Under the pieces are notes generated by a model. That model was not told where the DNA came from. It did no database searches and saw only the letters and a list, made by a program, of their open reading frames with translations. A stretch of 64,000 nucleotides of DNA from Agrobacterium cavarae (GTDB taxonomy: Bacteria; Pseudomonadota; Alphaproteobacteria; Rhizobiales; Rhizobiaceae), in assembly GCF_004310285.1 (NCBI RefSeq), contig NZ_SISF01000021.1:1-64000 (forward strand). Direction: 5' to 3'. Shown one piece after another: positions 63,210 through 64,000 of this stretch; position 1 is the stretch's first letter, and each line of letters opens with the position of its first letter. The translations under genes and the position numbers were made by a program.

Positions 63210-63956
63210 TTGCAAAACCAGAGGATCAAGATTCTGATCGTCGAGGACGATCCGGATATGGCAGAATTGATTGCGGATCTTGTCGAAGCCGAGGGCTGGT
63301 CACCGACGGTCGTCCATTCTGCCGAAGACGCTACCGCGATTTTAGCGCGCGAGCAGTTCCATATCGTTCTGCTCGACCACAATCTGCCCGGGATTTCCGG
63401 GAGGACATTTGCTCAACGCATCCGCACGAACCTCGGGCTCAATGTCGGCATCCTGATGGTCACGGCCGCCGGCAGTGCCACCGAACGTGTCCTCGGGCTG
63501 GAAACAGCGGCCGACGACTACGTCGTGAAACCCTTCGAGCCGATCGAACTGACGGCTCGCATCAAGGCGGTCCTTCGCCGCATCGCGCCATCGCTCAAGG
63601 TGGAGAAGGAGCCAGAGCGCGAGCACGAGGCGAGTTCTTTGCGGCTTGGTGACTGGGCGGTCGATCTGTCCGCGCGACGCGCGCTCTGCCTTGCCGATAG
63701 TAGCAGGACGCTGACCAGCGCCGAGTTCGCTCTCCTGGAAATACTGGCGCAGACACCGAACAAACCGGTCAGCCGGTCCCAGATCCTCGATCGCCTCGGT
63801 GCGGAGAGTGATCGGTTCATCGATCGCAATGTCGATGTGCTAGTCTTACGCCTGCGCCGCAAGATCGAGCGCAATCCAGACCTGCCGCAGCATATCCAGA
63901 CACGCAGGGGCAAGGGATATGTCCTGCACACCGAAACCGCAGAGCCGCCATTGTGA
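63210..63956 (+). CDS. OmpR/TctD-type two-component response regulator
   Basis: A 248-residue response regulator. The receiver has the acidic pair Asp13-Asp14 (VEDD), phosphoacceptor Asp56 (LLDHNLPG), Thr85 and Lys107. The C-terminal winged-helix domain (about residues 145-240) has the OmpR type ending RNVDVLVLRLRRKIERNP...GKGYVL. The TTG start has GGAGG 8 bases upstream. It is divergent from the Afu-like operon, which it probably controls. The next gene, a kinase, overlaps its stop. Confidence 0.92.
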   Translation: MQNQRIKILIVEDDPDMAELIADLVEAEGWSPTVVHSAEDATAILAREQFHIVLLDHNLPGISGRTFAQRIRTNLGLNVGILMVTAAGSATERVLGLETAADDYVVKPFEPIELTARIKAVLRRIAPSLKVEKEPEREHEASSLRLGDWAVDLSARRALCLADSSRTLTSAEFALLEILAQTPNKPVSRSQILDRLGAESDRFIDRNVDVLVLRLRRKIERNPDLPQHIQTRRGKGYVLHTETAEPPL

Positions 63957-64000
63957 TCGACCGGCGCGTCCTACAGTCCATCGCGTTTCGGCTTCCCTTC
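63953..64000 (+). CDS. Start of a probable sensor histidine kinase gene (runs off window)
   Basis: A GTG overlaps the response-regulator stop (GTGA), and the 16 codons to the window end read VIDRRVLQSIAFRLPF, a basic-then-hydrophobic N-terminus typical of TctE-like sensor kinases. Only this fragment is visible; the kinase assignment rests on position and the coupling to the regulator gene. Confidence 0.7.
   Translation, partial: MIDRRVLQSIAFRLPF

Overview
The window looks like chromosomal (or chromid) DNA of a Rhizobiaceae alphaproteobacterium of the Agrobacterium/Rhizobium/Neorhizobium type. The grounds are moderately high GC, dense operons with ATGA/GTGA start-stop overlaps, frequent GTG/TTG starts behind good Shine-Dalgarno sites, an unusually high load of ABC solute importers, and an alphaproteobacterial LexA box (GTTC-N7-GTTC) in front of dinB. 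The genus is inference. I see no tRNA, rRNA, CRISPR array, insertion sequence, integrase or prophage gene.

Layout. 1-723: 3' end of an RND efflux permease. 1017-5189: ugpB-A-E-C glycerol-3-phosphate importer. 5254-9456: L-asparaginase divergent from a FadR-type GntR regulator, followed by a metal-dependent deacetylase, a 99-aa protein and a CobW-type GTPase, with clear palindromic operators between the two arms. 9522-17254: pentitol catabolism, with AraC regulator, RbsB/A/C-like importer, ribitol dehydrogenase, FGGY kinase and a second SDR (ribitol to D-ribulose to D-ribulose-5-phosphate is the likely route). 17802-19559: exported gamma-glutamyltransferase. 19699-26732: peptide ABC importer with a CocE/S15 hydrolase. 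26968-28550: small membrane protein, LysR regulator and a 97-aa protein. 28665-30928: LexA box, dinB, a DEDDh exonuclease and a 117-aa protein. 31393-38401: second peptide importer with an M14 metallopeptidase. 38422-42559: membrane-linked genes (sulfatase/phosphotransferase-like, flippase-like, FkbM methyltransferase, CDP-alcohol phosphatidyltransferase). 42584-48406: an unusual cluster of GTP cyclohydrolase II, BchC-like dehydrogenase, a PTPS/QueD-fold protein with altered active-site residues, a GT4 glycosyltransferase, a methyltransferase, a RibD-type reductase without deaminase domain, and cytochrome b561. 48566-56413: third peptide importer with a cytoplasmic gamma-glutamyltransferase and a GntR regulator whose probable operator covers its own start codon. 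56618-64000: Afu/Fbp-type importer with two paralogous binding proteins, an inositol-monophosphatase-family enzyme and an OmpR/TctD-type two-component system running off the window.

How it fits together. Most of the window is nutrient scavenging. Three separate dipeptide/oligopeptide importers are each paired with a different hydrolase (S15/CocE, M14, gamma-glutamyltransferase), and asparaginase plus an exported gamma-glutamyltransferase add to nitrogen recovery. The least explained part is 42584-48406, where enzymes that normally start riboflavin and pterin synthesis sit with glycosyl- and methyl-transfer genes. It reads as a dedicated pathway for a modified GTP-derived pyrimidine or pteridine; this is inference and I cannot name the product.
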